Positions 44,994 to 54,015 of a DNA stretch of 61,507 nucleotides are shown here, one piece after another (position 1 is the stretch's first letter; every line of letters starts with the position of its first letter). The DNA is taken from contig JASMLP010000131.1 of the NCBI GenBank assembly GCA_030748635.1, positions 1 through 61,507 of the forward strand, in the 5' to 3' direction. The notes below the pieces were generated by a model that saw only the letters and a list, made by a program, of their open reading frames with translations, had not been told where the DNA came from and ran no database searches. The DNA is from Planctomycetota bacterium (lineage in GTDB: Bacteria > Planctomycetota > JACQVV01 > JASMLP01). The translations under genes and the position numbers were made by a program.

Positions 44994-46496
44994 ATGACCC
45001 CTCCTCCCATTGCCGACATCCACGCCCATCCCTCGTTCCTACCCTGGAACGCTCAGGAGAACCCATCGCAACTGTGGACCCCCCACCCACCGCGCTGGAA
45101 CCAGCATCGCTGGAAAATCACCACCTACGCGCAATCCGACTTCACCACGATGGCCCGTGGCAACGTTCGCCTTCTCTGGACCTCCCTCTATCCACTCGAG
45201 CGAGGATTCGTTCCCGACGCCCGACTCCTGGGAAGCAAACGGCTTCTCACCCGAGTAGGACAGACCCTGCTACGAACCTCCAAAGAGCGCCTTCGCTTTT
45301 TTCGCAGCGAAGACTATGACTACTTCGATTCCCTTCAAGGCGAATACGAATTTTTTGCCGCCGGAGAAAATCTTGCTCACGACATCTCCTCCAACCAAGG
45401 GGAAGAACCGTGGAGCTACACCATCGGCCGGGATATCCAACACGTGAACGAGACCCTCGAAAGTCCTCAACGTATCGCCGTGGTCCTCACCATCGAGGGG
45501 GCGCATGCGTTTGGATCCGTTCATCCAGCCCGTCCGCCGAAAACCGAAGACGTTCTCGACCGGGTCGATCGGGTCCTGGGCTCCTGGGACCACCCGGTTT
45601 TCTGTGTCACCTTCTGCCACCATTTCCAGAACGCTCTCTGCGGTCACGCCCGAAGCATCTACGCACCCATCCACCGGATCTTCGATCAGAGCGATGGCCT
45701 CGATACCGGTTTTACCGAAATGGGACGCGCCGTTCTCGATCGAATCCTAGACCTCGATCAAAAACATCGGCCCGACAGGATCCCAACCCGGATCGACCTG
45801 AAACATATGAGCCTGGCCGGTCGATGGGAACTCTACCAACGCATCGAAGATCACAACCGCGCCCACCCTGACAATCCGGTTCCCCTGCTGGTCAGCCACT
45901 TTGCCGCCAGCGGAAACCCGAAGACAATCCCCGACATCCTCGCCTCTCCACACGACAGCGACCAGGAATACGCTTCGACCCCCGGAGTGTTCAACCCCTG
46001 GACCATCAATTTCTGCGACGAAGAGATTCTGCGCATTCACCAGTCTGGAGGACTCCTAGGACTCATTTTGGAGCAGCGGATTCTCGCCTCGAAGCGAGAG
46101 CTTCGCCGTGTCCGTTCGGTACCCGAGAAAAAGTACGGACGCCCCAATCCTGAATTCAATCGAGCCTGGGGGGAGTTGCTCCTCAACCACATCCGTCAGG
46201 TAATCACCGTCTGCCGGGATGCCCGCAAATCGTGGTACACCAGAGACCCTCAAAGCGCGTGGGACCTACTGGCCCTGGGAACGGACTACGACGGGAAAAT
46301 CAACGTGACCGACGCCTTCCCGACCAGTGAGCAGCTCCCTCAACTCGAACGCACCCTGGTGGAACTCCTCGATCAGGCCCCCGACCGAGACGACCTGCTA
46401 CTGGGACTCGATCCGGACCGAGCCGCGCGCAAGATCGTCTTCGAAAACACCCGATCGTTTCTCGATCGGCACTTCCGAACCGTTCCCATCCGGTAG
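44994..46496 (+). CDS. Membrane-dipeptidase-like (M19) amidohydrolase
   Basis: A 500-residue protein of the M19/amidohydrolase type. Metal-ligand motifs are DIHAHPSF (H10, H12), TIEGAHAFG, IDLKHMSLAGR, a second His region LVSHFAASG and GTDYDGKINV. The order HxH, Glu, His, His, Asp is that of renal dipeptidase-like enzymes, but it is longer than usual (~350-400) with an inserted N-terminal region (residues ~50-150). No signal peptide is seen, so it is cytoplasmic. It diverges from pstS. Confidence 0.8.
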   Translation: MTPPPIADIHAHPSFLPWNAQENPSQLWTPHPPRWNQHRWKITTYAQSDFTTMARGNVRLLWTSLYPLERGFVPDARLLGSKRLLTRVGQTLLRTSKERLRFFRSEDYDYFDSLQGEYEFFAAGENLAHDISSNQGEEPWSYTIGRDIQHVNETLESPQRIAVVLTIEGAHAFGSVHPARPPKTEDVLDRVDRVLGSWDHPVFCVTFCHHFQNALCGHARSIYAPIHRIFDQSDGLDTGFTEMGRAVLDRILDLDQKHRPDRIPTRIDLKHMSLAGRWELYQRIEDHNRAHPDNPVPLLVSHFAASGNPKTIPDILASPHDSDQEYASTPGVFNPWTINFCDEEILRIHQSGGLLGLILEQRILASKRELRRVRSVPEKKYGRPNPEFNRAWGELLLNHIRQVITVCRDARKSWYTRDPQSAWDLLALGTDYDGKINVTDAFPTSEQLPQLERTLVELLDQAPDRDDLLLGLDPDRAARKIVFENTRSFLDRHFRTVPIR

Positions 46497-46627
46497 CCCG
46501 TTCTACTCCCTCACCGATCGCTGTCACCAATTTGCAATCCCGGTTCAAAAGCGAGAAAATGGCCTCTGTGTGGGACATCTGGTCCGGCACTCCCAAGATC
46601 GAAGTTCACCCCCCTCCCCCAAAATCG

Positions 46628-47593
46628 ATGCATACCGCAAACCCCTCTCCTCTCTTGGCGCTGCTCTTGCTCTCTTTGGCCGGATGCGGATGGGCTCAAA
46701 CCTCACCCATTTCGCAACGTTTCGAAACCCGCACCTTCGGCCACGACGAAATCGAACGTACCTATCACATCACGCACCCCTCGGGTTTTGATCGAAACCG
46801 TCTCTGGCCTCTGGTCCTCGCCTTTCACGGAGGCGGAGGCGCCGGTCGCCAGTTTGACCGAAACACCGGCGGCACACTCCTGCGTGCCGCCGATCAACTC
46901 GGATTCCTCGCCGTCTTTCCCGAAGGAGTCAACCGCGTCTGGAACGACGGTCGAACCGCACCGGGAATCCCCGATCGAACCGGAACCGACGACGTCCGTT
47001 TCATCTCTTTGCTGATCGACCACCTCATTGCACAGGAAGCGGTCGACCCCAAACGTGTCTTTGCAACCGGGATCTCCAACGGCGGTTTTTTTTCTTTTCG
47101 ACTCGGCTGCGATCTCCCCGAGAAGATTGCTGCCATCGCTCCGGTCGCCGCCTGCATGCCTCTTCTCCTTGCGAACCGTCACCCCCGCCGAACTGTCTCG
47201 GTCCTGGTGATGAACGGGACGGAAGACCCGATGGTTCCCTACGAAGGAGGCGAGGTGCGACTCACCCGCCTGGGGCGCTCTCGGGGCCGAATCCTCTCGA
47301 CCGACGATTCGATCCGCTTCTGGACCCAACAAAACAGCTGCGAATCACCGCCCATTCGCTCTTCCCTACCCGATCTCGACCCAGGCGACCAGACCCGTGT
47401 CTACCTCGAACGCTTTCCCGGTGGACGAAATAGCACCGAAGTTCTTCTCTACCGAATCGAGGGAGGCGGCCACACCTGGCCGGGAGGAGAGGGCAATCTG
47501 CCATCACGCTGGGTCGGCCGGATTTGCAGGGATATCAACGCCAGTCGAATCATTCTCAAATTTTTCCAAAATCATCCCCAAAGCGAGGAGTAA
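46628..47593 (+). CDS. Esterase lipoprotein, PHB-depolymerase/feruloyl-esterase-like (LpqC type)
   Basis: About 321 residues from ATG 46628. A lipoprotein signal ends LLSLAGC. The alpha/beta-hydrolase fold shows an oxyanion-hole AFHGGGGAG, the nucleophile Ser150 in ATGISNGG, an Asp region MNGTEDPMVPYEGG and a C-terminal His in EGGGHTWPGG, the pattern of the CE1/LpqC esterase family. It probably acts on extracellular ester-linked polymers. The open frame extends upstream to 46532 but lacks signal character. The selenoprotein gene starts 9 bases after its stop. Confidence 0.88.
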   Translation: MHTANPSPLLALLLLSLAGCGWAQTSPISQRFETRTFGHDEIERTYHITHPSGFDRNRLWPLVLAFHGGGGAGRQFDRNTGGTLLRAADQLGFLAVFPEGVNRVWNDGRTAPGIPDRTGTDDVRFISLLIDHLIAQEAVDPKRVFATGISNGGFFSFRLGCDLPEKIAAIAPVAACMPLLLANRHPRRTVSVLVMNGTEDPMVPYEGGEVRLTRLGRSRGRILSTDDSIRFWTQQNSCESPPIRSSLPDLDPGDQTRVYLERFPGGRNSTEVLLYRIEGGGHTWPGGEGNLPSRWVGRICRDINASRIILKFFQNHPQSEE

Positions 47594-47602
47594 CCGTCCC
47601 AC

Positions 47603-47944
47603 ATGTCCAAATCGATCCAGTGGTACTACCACCGCAAAGGCTGAACCAGTTGTGTCCGTGCCGATGAGTTCATCGGCGAACGCAACATCACCATCCGAGA
47701 AACCGTCCCCGCGAGCCGAAAACTCGGCCAGGATGTGGCCGGAGAGCTGGCCGAAAAGGCGAGCAAGGTCATCGTCTGCAAAGGGAAAAAAGTCCGTGAG
47801 TTTCGCCCCGCAAGCGATCCCTTAGAGGACATCGTCGCCGCCATGCTCGGTCCGACCGGAAACCTACGCGCCCCGACGATTCGGACCGGCAAGACGGTCC
47901 TGGTGGGGTTCGGAGGCGAGCCCTACGAAACGGTTTTTGGATAA
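47603..47944 (+). CDS. ArsC-family selenoprotein (in-frame TGA = Sec)
   Basis: Reading from ATG 47603, codons 1-13 encode MSKSIQWYYHRKG, codon 14 is TGA (47642-47644), and the frame continues TSCVRADEFIGERN and on to TAA at 47944 for 113 residues. With TGA as selenocysteine the motif is U14-T-S-C17, a UxxC redox pair, in the place where ArsC/Spx-like thioredoxin-fold proteins have CxxC. The same frame stays open to the end and the downstream sequence looks like one folded domain (DVAGELAEKASKVIVCKGK). A SECIS-like hairpin begins five bases after the TGA. Likely a thiol/selenol redox protein. Alternative: a pseudogene with a nonsense mutation, less likely because the residues around U/C fit so well. 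Confidence 0.85.
47649..47686 (+). promoter_or_regulatory. SECIS-like stem-loop after the Sec TGA
   Basis: Lower stem GTTGTG (649-654) / CGCAAC (681-686, one G-U pair), internal loop 5+3 nt, upper stem GCCGAT (660-665) / ATCGGC (672-677), apical loop GAGTTC. (Add 47000.) The apical loop begins 21 nt after the TGA and starts with G, as expected for a bacterial SECIS element that binds SelB. Confidence 0.65.
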
Positions 47945-48013
47945 ATCTCAGGAGGAAACCGGTTCCATATCCCGGACGAGAAGAAGATCACTCCGAAAAG
48001 GGGCGTTCCGCCA

Positions 48014-50128
48014 TCACGCGGTCAAACCGTGTTGACGCAGGAACGCCTCGGTCGTCGGCTTGCGACCTCGGAAATCCTGGAAAACGCTCATCGGATCCCG
48101 CCCCCCACCGCAAGCGAGAATGGTCTCTCGGTACCGTTTCCCCACCTCCCGGATCTTCGCCTCATCGTCGAGCCCAGCTTCTTCAAAGGCCCCGAAAACA
48201 TCCGAAGCGAGCACCAAAGACCAGAGGTAACTGTAGTAGCCGGCCGCATATCCCCCGGCAAAGATGTGGGCAAAGCCACACAGAAAGCGCCCTTCGGGCA
48301 GAGGCGAAAGCACCGAGGTCTTCTCCGCGATTCGCGCGTGAACATCGTAGGGACTCTCCTCGCTGCCAGGATCGTACTTGTGATGCAACGCCAGGTCGGT
48401 CCAACCGAGTTCGAGCTGTCGGCAAAACTGAGTCGCGGACCGATAGGTCCGTGCGGCACAGATTTTCTCGAAAAGTTCTTCCGGGAGAGACTCCTCGGTA
48501 TCGACATGAGAGGTCATCCCCATCAGCGTCGGCTTGTGATAGCACCAGTTCTCCATGAACTGACTGGCGATCTCGACCGCGTCCCACTCGACCCCCGCCA
48601 CCCCGGCAGCCTCCGCATAGTTCACCCGGGTGAGCATGTGCTGTAACCCGTGGCCAAACTCGTGGAAAAGCGTCTCCACTTCGCTAAAAGTCATCAGGCT
48701 GGGGCGGTCTCCCACGGGAGGGGTCCCGTTACAGCAAAGATAAGCGATCGGCAACTGAACATTTTCTCCTCGCACTCGACGCTCGAGACAGACATTCATC
48801 CACGCCCCCCCTTGCTTTTCCTGGGGACGGGAGTACGCGTCCAGAAAAAAGGAAGCGATCGGCTCCCCATCCTCACCGAACATCCGGAAGTACCGAACAT
48901 CCTCGTGCCAGATCGGAGCCTCACCATCCGCCTTGCTAATGGTGATTCCGAACAAGCGCTCACACAGCCCAAAAAGACCGTTCACTACGCGAGGCAAGGG
49001 GAAATAAGGACGCAACTGTTCATCGGTATATCCAAAGCGATCCTCTCGCAACCGCTCGGACCAAAACGCGAGATCCCACTGGACCAGTTCTCGGCTCTCA
49101 CCGCTCTTGCGAGCAAAATCGCACAGTTCCTGATGGTCGACCTCCGATCGAGGACGCGCGGAGCGGAAAACCTCTTCACTCATGTCATCGACCGCCTGGA
49201 CATCGGGGGCCATCTTGCGAGAGAGGCTAAGATCCGCGTAGTTATCGTACCCGAGAAGTCCGGCCTGCTCCTGACGAAGTTCGAGAGTCCGAACCAGTAT
49301 CGGATTGTTGTCCACCTTTCCCTGGGAAGCCCGGGTGATAAAAGATCGATAGACCTGCTCACGCAGCTCCCGATTGCGACAGTGGCGCATGAACGGAATG
49401 AATATCGGCTGATCGAGAGTGATCCGCCAGGGTCCTGATTCCGGAGTCGCTTCGGCCGGTGTCGTTTCCTCCCCCTCAACCGCTTCACGAGAAACCGCCT
49501 GATTGTGCGACTGAGCCGTCAACTGAAGAAGACTTTCGGGGAATCCTTCCACGTCCGAAGATTCGGTCAAGGTCAGAGAAAAAGACTTCGTCGCGTCGAG
49601 GAGATGATTGGAAAAGTCGGTCGAATTTCGCGACAACTCCTGAGCGATTTCGTTGAACCGCTCCTTCGCCTCTCCTTCAAGTGCCACCCCCGCCTGCTCC
49701 ATCGATCGGATCCGATCGTCCACAATGCGTTGCTGAGCCTCTTCCAGTTTCTCCCAATCCTCGCCATCACGTAGAGCCACGAGTCCATCGTAGATGACTC
49801 GACTCTGCCCGGCACGCAAACTGAAAGCCACCACTTCCGGCTGGACAGTACGGTGCGCCTCACGAAGAGCTTCGGAGTCCCGTACGCTCATCAGATGCCC
49901 GACCGGAGCCCAGAAGTGCATGAATGGACGTTCCAGTTCGGAAAGTAATTCCAGGAGGCCCTTCCAGGTCGGTTCGTGTTTCTTCTCGATCTCCTCGAAA
50001 TGTTTCTCGAGTTTTGCGATCGATTCGCGCACTGCCGACACGACATGCTCGGGCCGAATCTTATCGAAAGGAGGAATGCCCTCGGTGAGGAGAAGTGGGT
50101 TAGTGGTTGAAGAAGTGGCGTTGCTCAT
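48014..50128 (-). CDS. M3-family oligopeptidase
   Basis: A 704-residue zinc oligopeptidase of the thimet/oligopeptidase A family. The motif HEFGHGLQHML gives H489, E490 and H493, with the downstream zinc-ligand Glu region GVEWDAVEIASQFMENW. No signal peptide, so cytoplasmic breakdown of short peptides, including cleaved signal peptides. Length and motif order are normal. It converges on the selenoprotein gene. Confidence 0.93.
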   Translation of the reverse strand: MSNATSSTTNPLLLTEGIPPFDKIRPEHVVSAVRESIAKLEKHFEEIEKKHEPTWKGLLELLSELERPFMHFWAPVGHLMSVRDSEALREAHRTVQPEVVAFSLRAGQSRVIYDGLVALRDGEDWEKLEEAQQRIVDDRIRSMEQAGVALEGEAKERFNEIAQELSRNSTDFSNHLLDATKSFSLTLTESSDVEGFPESLLQLTAQSHNQAVSREAVEGEETTPAEATPESGPWRITLDQPIFIPFMRHCRNRELREQVYRSFITRASQGKVDNNPILVRTLELRQEQAGLLGYDNYADLSLSRKMAPDVQAVDDMSEEVFRSARPRSEVDHQELCDFARKSGESRELVQWDLAFWSERLREDRFGYTDEQLRPYFPLPRVVNGLFGLCERLFGITISKADGEAPIWHEDVRYFRMFGEDGEPIASFFLDAYSRPQEKQGGAWMNVCLERRVRGENVQLPIAYLCCNGTPPVGDRPSLMTFSEVETLFHEFGHGLQHMLTRVNYAEAAGVAGVEWDAVEIASQFMENWCYHKPTLMGMTSHVDTEESLPEELFEKICAARTYRSATQFCRQLELGWTDLALHHKYDPGSEESPYDVHARIAEKTSVLSPLPEGRFLCGFAHIFAGGYAAGYYSYLWSLVLASDVFGAFEEAGLDDEAKIREVGKRYRETILACGGGRDPMSVFQDFRGRKPTTEAFLRQHGLTA

Positions 50129-50288
50129 GAACTCATCTCGAAGCGGGAAAAGTCGGTGAACGGATTCCTATCCGCTCAAAGGGAAGTGGAGCATTATGCC
50201 AAAAACCGCCACTCGGACCAATTCCCACCCAAAATGAGCCGAGGAGCGAAGGCAATGCCTCCGCTCTCGGAGCACACACGGAGATGAT

Positions 50289-50894
50289 TCAGTACGCTAA
50301 CGGCTGAGTCAAAGTCTGAAACTTTGGATCTCTCTTCCGCACCTTTTCGGCGTGTCCATCGAGGAAGAGAAATATCCGGTCGTCGCCGTGGTTGTCGTCG
50401 TCTTCATCCGCGACGATCGGAACCCGAGAGGACAGATTCAAAACCTTGCTGCCGCGGAGTTCATGTAGACCCCCCTTGGTGTTATCACGAGCTGAATAGG
50501 TGGTACCATCACTATCCCCATTCAAACCGCCCGACCCCTTTGCCGCCGCGGCCAACTTGGCTCCATTCTCGTCGTCCACAGGATCTCCGGGGCAGTGAAA
50601 CAGGCGATTTTCCGCCAGTTCTCCACTCACGTAAAGTTTGCCGAGAAAGGCCGCCCCGGTTCCCTCGGGGAATCGACGATAATTCTCGTGGTAGGTCTGC
50701 ACAGCCAGACCGATCTGCTTGAGATTAGCAGTACACTGCACCATCTGCGCATTTTTTCTCATGGTCTGGAAAGCCGGGAAAATCATCGACGCCAAGATGC
50801 CGATGATCGCGATGACCACCAGCAGTTCGATCAGGGTGAAGCCGTTCTGACGGCCTCGCACGGAAAACAGTCGGGTTGAGTAAGAGTGACGCAT
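50289..50894 (-). CDS. Type IV pilin-like / type II secretion pseudopilin
   Basis: About 201 residues from ATG 50894 with AAGGAG ten bases upstream; the open frame extends to 50996 but the prepilin leader begins here. The N-terminal prepilin site is QNGFTLIELLVVIAIIGILA, with cleavage after Gly and N-methylated Phe. The body has a Cys pair (about residues 50 and 91) and a C-terminal DDRIFLFLDGHAEKVRK that resembles the H-X9-DG-type end of planctomycete prepilin proteins. Exported and assembled by a T2SS/T4P-like machine encoded elsewhere. Confidence 0.9.
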   Translation of the reverse strand: MRHSYSTRLFSVRGRQNGFTLIELLVVIAIIGILASMIFPAFQTMRKNAQMVQCTANLKQIGLAVQTYHENYRRFPEGTGAAFLGKLYVSGELAENRLFHCPGDPVDDENGAKLAAAAKGSGGLNGDSDGTTYSARDNTKGGLHELRGSKVLNLSSRVPIVADEDDDNHGDDRIFLFLDGHAEKVRKRDPKFQTLTQPLAY

Positions 50895-51039
50895 CGTATC
50901 GATCTCCTTCGAGAGAGGTATTCGGGGAAGCCGATCACCGACTCTACAGGGTCGATGCAGCAACCCCAGCCATAACAAATCCGATACCAATCTCAAAAAG
51001 CCCCAAAAATAAAGGACTTACGAAAACACCACCTCATAC

Positions 51040-51060
51040 TTGTCAAGTCAAATTTGACAA
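51040..51060. repeat. Short inverted repeat upstream of the pilin-like gene
   Basis: TTGTCAA and TTGACAA flank a 7-bp spacer, overlapping a perfect 12-bp palindrome GTCAAATTTGAC (51047-51058). It lies about 150 bases upstream of the pilin-like gene and could be an operator. Confidence 0.4.
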
Positions 51061-51130
51061 TACAGTCAGCGCAGTTTCCACCCAAAACATTCGCTACCTG
51101 ACCGAACCCACCACCCCACCGACTACGGGT

Positions 51131-52621
51131 TCAGCCCAACATCGCCTCAGCCGCCCTCTCGGCAACGGCCGAGATCGTCAAGCTTGGCGGAACCCCCAAC
51201 GAGGAGGGACATACCGTCGAGTCCACGATATAAAAACCGTCATAGACCCCTCCGTCGGGCCGAAAGACCCGACATTCAGGATCCACGACCCCCTCCGAGG
51301 GAGAGGACCCCATACGACATCCCCCCAGGGTGTGAACACTGAACCCCTTCATCGCTCGATGAAGTCCGGGCAAAAGAACAACCGTTCCCCCGACCCGGTC
51401 GGCCCATCGATTCAACCGACTCACCGCGGTGCGCAAGATCGGGTCCCGAGCATACCCCGGCCAATCGACCACCCCTCGACCCGAAGAGGTGAACCGAACC
51501 ACACCGGCCGCGCTGTCCTGAGCATCGAGTTTGTACATGAACGAATGAGATAGCGCTCCACCTGCCCCCACAGACCAAAGATCCCGGATGCGCCGATAAA
51601 GACGTCGACTCCTCGACTCCACCCCGACCGGCCCACGCGTCTGGCCGAGAAGACCGGAAAAACACGACAGCAGAAATGCAGAGCCGTAAGCCATCGAACG
51701 GGGAATCCGGCCGCTCATCACGAGCAAACTTCTCAGCTTCTCTTCATGATCCCTGAACCGAAGCCGAACGGAAGTGGTGAGCGGTGCGCCGTGCTCACCC
51801 GAAATGGAGTGACTGGTGTTATACAGGAAAGCCAGCGCATCACCGTTCATACTCACCCGCTGCCCAAAAGATGAACTGAGCGGAAGCTTCGCACGCATCC
51901 GATGGAGTAGATCCATCGTCCCGAACGTTCCAGCCGAAAGAACGAGTCGCCGACACTCCAGCGTCTCGACACGGCCAGGATTCGCAGTCGATCGAACCTG
52001 AAGACGATACCCTTCCACCGGGAGGGGCTCGATTCCAACCACCTCGGTTTCGGTCCGGACCCGCAGCCCTTTCTCACGAGCCAGAGCCAGGTAGGTCCGG
52101 GTCAAATTGAGCTTGGCTCCTTCTCGGCAACCGGGAACACAGTGCCCACAATACGTGCAATCCTTCCAGTCGATGGTGTTTTCCAAGTCCACTCGACGGC
52201 CCGGCTCGATCCGGTCGAGAAATTTTTTATCCAGCAACTCCTCCCCAACCGGAGCCGAAGAGGGCGAAAGTACACCGAGCGCGCGGTCGTAGTAACGCTG
52301 CATCTCACCCCAAGAAACCGGCCAGGTATCGAAGATGTGGGGGTCCGGACGAGCGGTGATGCCGTAATTCACCAGGCTGGCCCCACCCAACGCCGACACG
52401 AAAACGGTACCCGTTCCACGCCCAAACCGAAACTCCCACAATCCCAGCGGCCGCCTTCTCCGAAGCAGATAGGAACGCATCAATTCACCGAGACTTCTGG
52501 GGAGCTCGGGTAAAGGCCAGTCCCGTCCGCGTTCGAGCAGCAAGACTTCGCACGTCCCTGCGAGGCGGGCAGCCACAACACTTCCGCCATAACCGGACCC
52601 GACAACGATCGTATCGATCAA
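51131..52621 (-). CDS. GMC-family FAD oxidoreductase with ferredoxin-like Cys motif
   Basis: A 496-residue flavoprotein. The FAD-binding motif VVGSGYGGSVVAARLA opens the protein, followed by the GMC substrate-side motif SALGGASLVNYG. A four-cysteine cluster CTYCGHCVPGC, as in cholesterol-oxidase-like GMC enzymes, lies near residue 157. The C-terminal part has HTLGGCRMG and the FAD-binding ending FYIVDSTVCPSSLGVPPSLTISAVAERAA. It oxidises an alcohol or sterol-like substrate; the substrate is not known. The start ATG at 52621 has no clear ribosome-binding site. It converges on no gene and diverges from the kinase gene at 52846. Confidence 0.88.
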   Translation of the reverse strand: MIDTIVVGSGYGGSVVAARLAGTCEVLLLERGRDWPLPELPRSLGELMRSYLLRRRRPLGLWEFRFGRGTGTVFVSALGGASLVNYGITARPDPHIFDTWPVSWGEMQRYYDRALGVLSPSSAPVGEELLDKKFLDRIEPGRRVDLENTIDWKDCTYCGHCVPGCREGAKLNLTRTYLALAREKGLRVRTETEVVGIEPLPVEGYRLQVRSTANPGRVETLECRRLVLSAGTFGTMDLLHRMRAKLPLSSSFGQRVSMNGDALAFLYNTSHSISGEHGAPLTTSVRLRFRDHEEKLRSLLVMSGRIPRSMAYGSAFLLSCFSGLLGQTRGPVGVESRSRRLYRRIRDLWSVGAGGALSHSFMYKLDAQDSAAGVVRFTSSGRGVVDWPGYARDPILRTAVSRLNRWADRVGGTVVLLPGLHRAMKGFSVHTLGGCRMGSSPSEGVVDPECRVFRPDGGVYDGFYIVDSTVCPSSLGVPPSLTISAVAERAAEAMLG

Positions 52622-52845
52622 GAATCATTCTCCAGCATGAATAGACCATCGTAACGACTTGATGAAATACAAACCAGACACCCTCAAATACACCCCAGAA
52701 AACTCACTTGAATTCGGTTCTCTCCACCGAATCGGGAAATCGATCCGAGCCTTGAAACAGAAGAGGAATCCTTCTCCAAATGACTCAGAACACTCCAGTT
52801 CCAGCTCGAAACAGCCGATGTAGAAGATGAAAAGAATTTCCCGAC

Positions 52846-53850
52846 ATGAGTCACCACGAAAGCCTCCAAACCCACTCTCCCCCCGTTCGCATGGGACCGG
52901 CGCCGCTTGGAACCTGGCGCGGACGATACACCCTCGAAAGCGAAATCGAGCAAGGGGGCATGGCGGTCATCTATGAGGGGTTCGACCGAGCATTCGATCG
53001 TCCGGTAGCCATCAAGACGCTCGGTCCGGATTCTCCACGGTGGATGCAACGCAGCCTCGAGCGAGAGGCCTGCCTCGGCTTTCGCCTTTCTCATCCCAAC
53101 ATCGTCCGCTACCTCGACTACTTCGAAGAGGACGGTTACCAGTTCCTGGTCATGGAGAAACTCGAAGGAAAAACCCTCGCCGACATTCTGGACGAACGGA
53201 CCCTGAACCGAACCTCGCTGCTTCAACATCTCAGTCGAATTGCCCGAGCGGTTTCGGCCTGTCATGAATCGGGAATCGTCCACCTCGACCTCAAACCCAG
53301 CAACATCATGATTCTCCCTGACGGCCGCGCCAAACTGATGGACTTCGGCCTGTCTCGTTCATGCTTTCTGGGCGGACAGAGTCGACGATGGCTTCAAGGA
53401 GAACTCCGGGGCACCCCGCACTACATGTCTCCCGAGATGATCGAGGGAATCCCCGGCCGCCTCAGTCCAAAAGCCGACCTCTACGCACTGGGAGTCATGC
53501 TTTACCAGATCCTGACCGGCAATCTCCCGCATTCAGGTTCCGACTCCGGCGAAATTTTCCGGCAAACCCTCGAAGCTCCCGTCCTCGCTCCACGCTTTTT
53601 CGACCCCAAGATCTCGGCGACCACCGAAGCGATCTGCATGCGCGCTCTTGTCCGCAATCCGAGCCTTCGCACCCAGTGCGCTCTCGAGTTCGCTCAAGAG
53701 TTGGAAGTCTCTCTCGGATTGACCGAAACAAAGACGCCGTCGCAAGCTCTCCGTCACCGCATCCCCAGCCTCTTCATGATGTGGCGCTCGAACTCATCGA
53801 GTCCAGATTCCATGGGCGGAGGAAGCCTCTACTTCGGCTTCAAGCGCTGA
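52846..53850 (+). CDS. Soluble Ser/Thr protein kinase (non-RD)
   Basis: A 334-residue protein consisting of one kinase domain without a membrane helix or sensor domain. Glycine loop EQGGMAVIYEG, VAIKT lysine, catalytic loop HLDLKPSN (D148), MDFGLS (D166), GTPHYMSPEM and KADLYALGVMLYQ are all seen. The Arg of HRD is replaced by Leu147, so it is a non-RD kinase, usually less dependent on activation-loop phosphorylation. It is followed after about 90 bases by the promoter of the decarboxylase gene; no adjacent target is obvious. Confidence 0.88.
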   Translation: MSHHESLQTHSPPVRMGPAPLGTWRGRYTLESEIEQGGMAVIYEGFDRAFDRPVAIKTLGPDSPRWMQRSLEREACLGFRLSHPNIVRYLDYFEEDGYQFLVMEKLEGKTLADILDERTLNRTSLLQHLSRIARAVSACHESGIVHLDLKPSNIMILPDGRAKLMDFGLSRSCFLGGQSRRWLQGELRGTPHYMSPEMIEGIPGRLSPKADLYALGVMLYQILTGNLPHSGSDSGEIFRQTLEAPVLAPRFFDPKISATTEAICMRALVRNPSLRTQCALEFAQELEVSLGLTETKTPSQALRHRIPSLFMMWRSNSSSPDSMGGGSLYFGFKR

Positions 53851-53940
53851 AAAGTCCGGGGTTCGGCTCCTCGCGAGGCCCCAAAAATCGCCCTCGACCC
53901 GCCCTATCACGGCCCCAGGACGATTTTCAGAAGTTCCTAC

Positions 53941-53969
53941 TTGACGAATGAGGCCTCGGTCCGTATAAA
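53941..53969 (+). promoter_or_regulatory. Sigma-70-type promoter for the decarboxylase-TetR pair
   Basis: TTGACG (53941-53946), exactly 17 bases, then TATAAA (53964-53969). Near-consensus -35 and -10 hexamers with ideal spacing, 46 bases before the ATG at 54016. Confidence 0.78.
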
Positions 53970-53993
53970 TCCGAGCAATTACTCGGATTTATA
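53964..53993. promoter_or_regulatory. Operator-like 12-bp inverted repeat overlapping the -10 box
   Basis: Perfect arms TATAAATCCGAG (53964-53975) and CTCGGATTTATA (53982-53993) around CAATTA. It covers the -10 hexamer and the expected transcription start. The TetR gene lies directly downstream in the same unit, so this is its probable operator. Confidence 0.75.
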
Positions 53994-54015
53994 TCCTTTT
54001 GATCAGGATCCCATC

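Noticed and set aside
47642..47644. TGA as a nonsense mutation making a pseudogene
   Set aside because: Considered and kept as the main alternative, but the UxxC position, the open frame on both sides and the hairpin after it fit selenocysteine better.
47735..47944. Stand-alone 69-residue protein starting at GTG 47735
   Set aside because: It is the C-terminal part of the selenoprotein frame; the upstream codons continue without a break to the TGA and beyond to ATG 47603.
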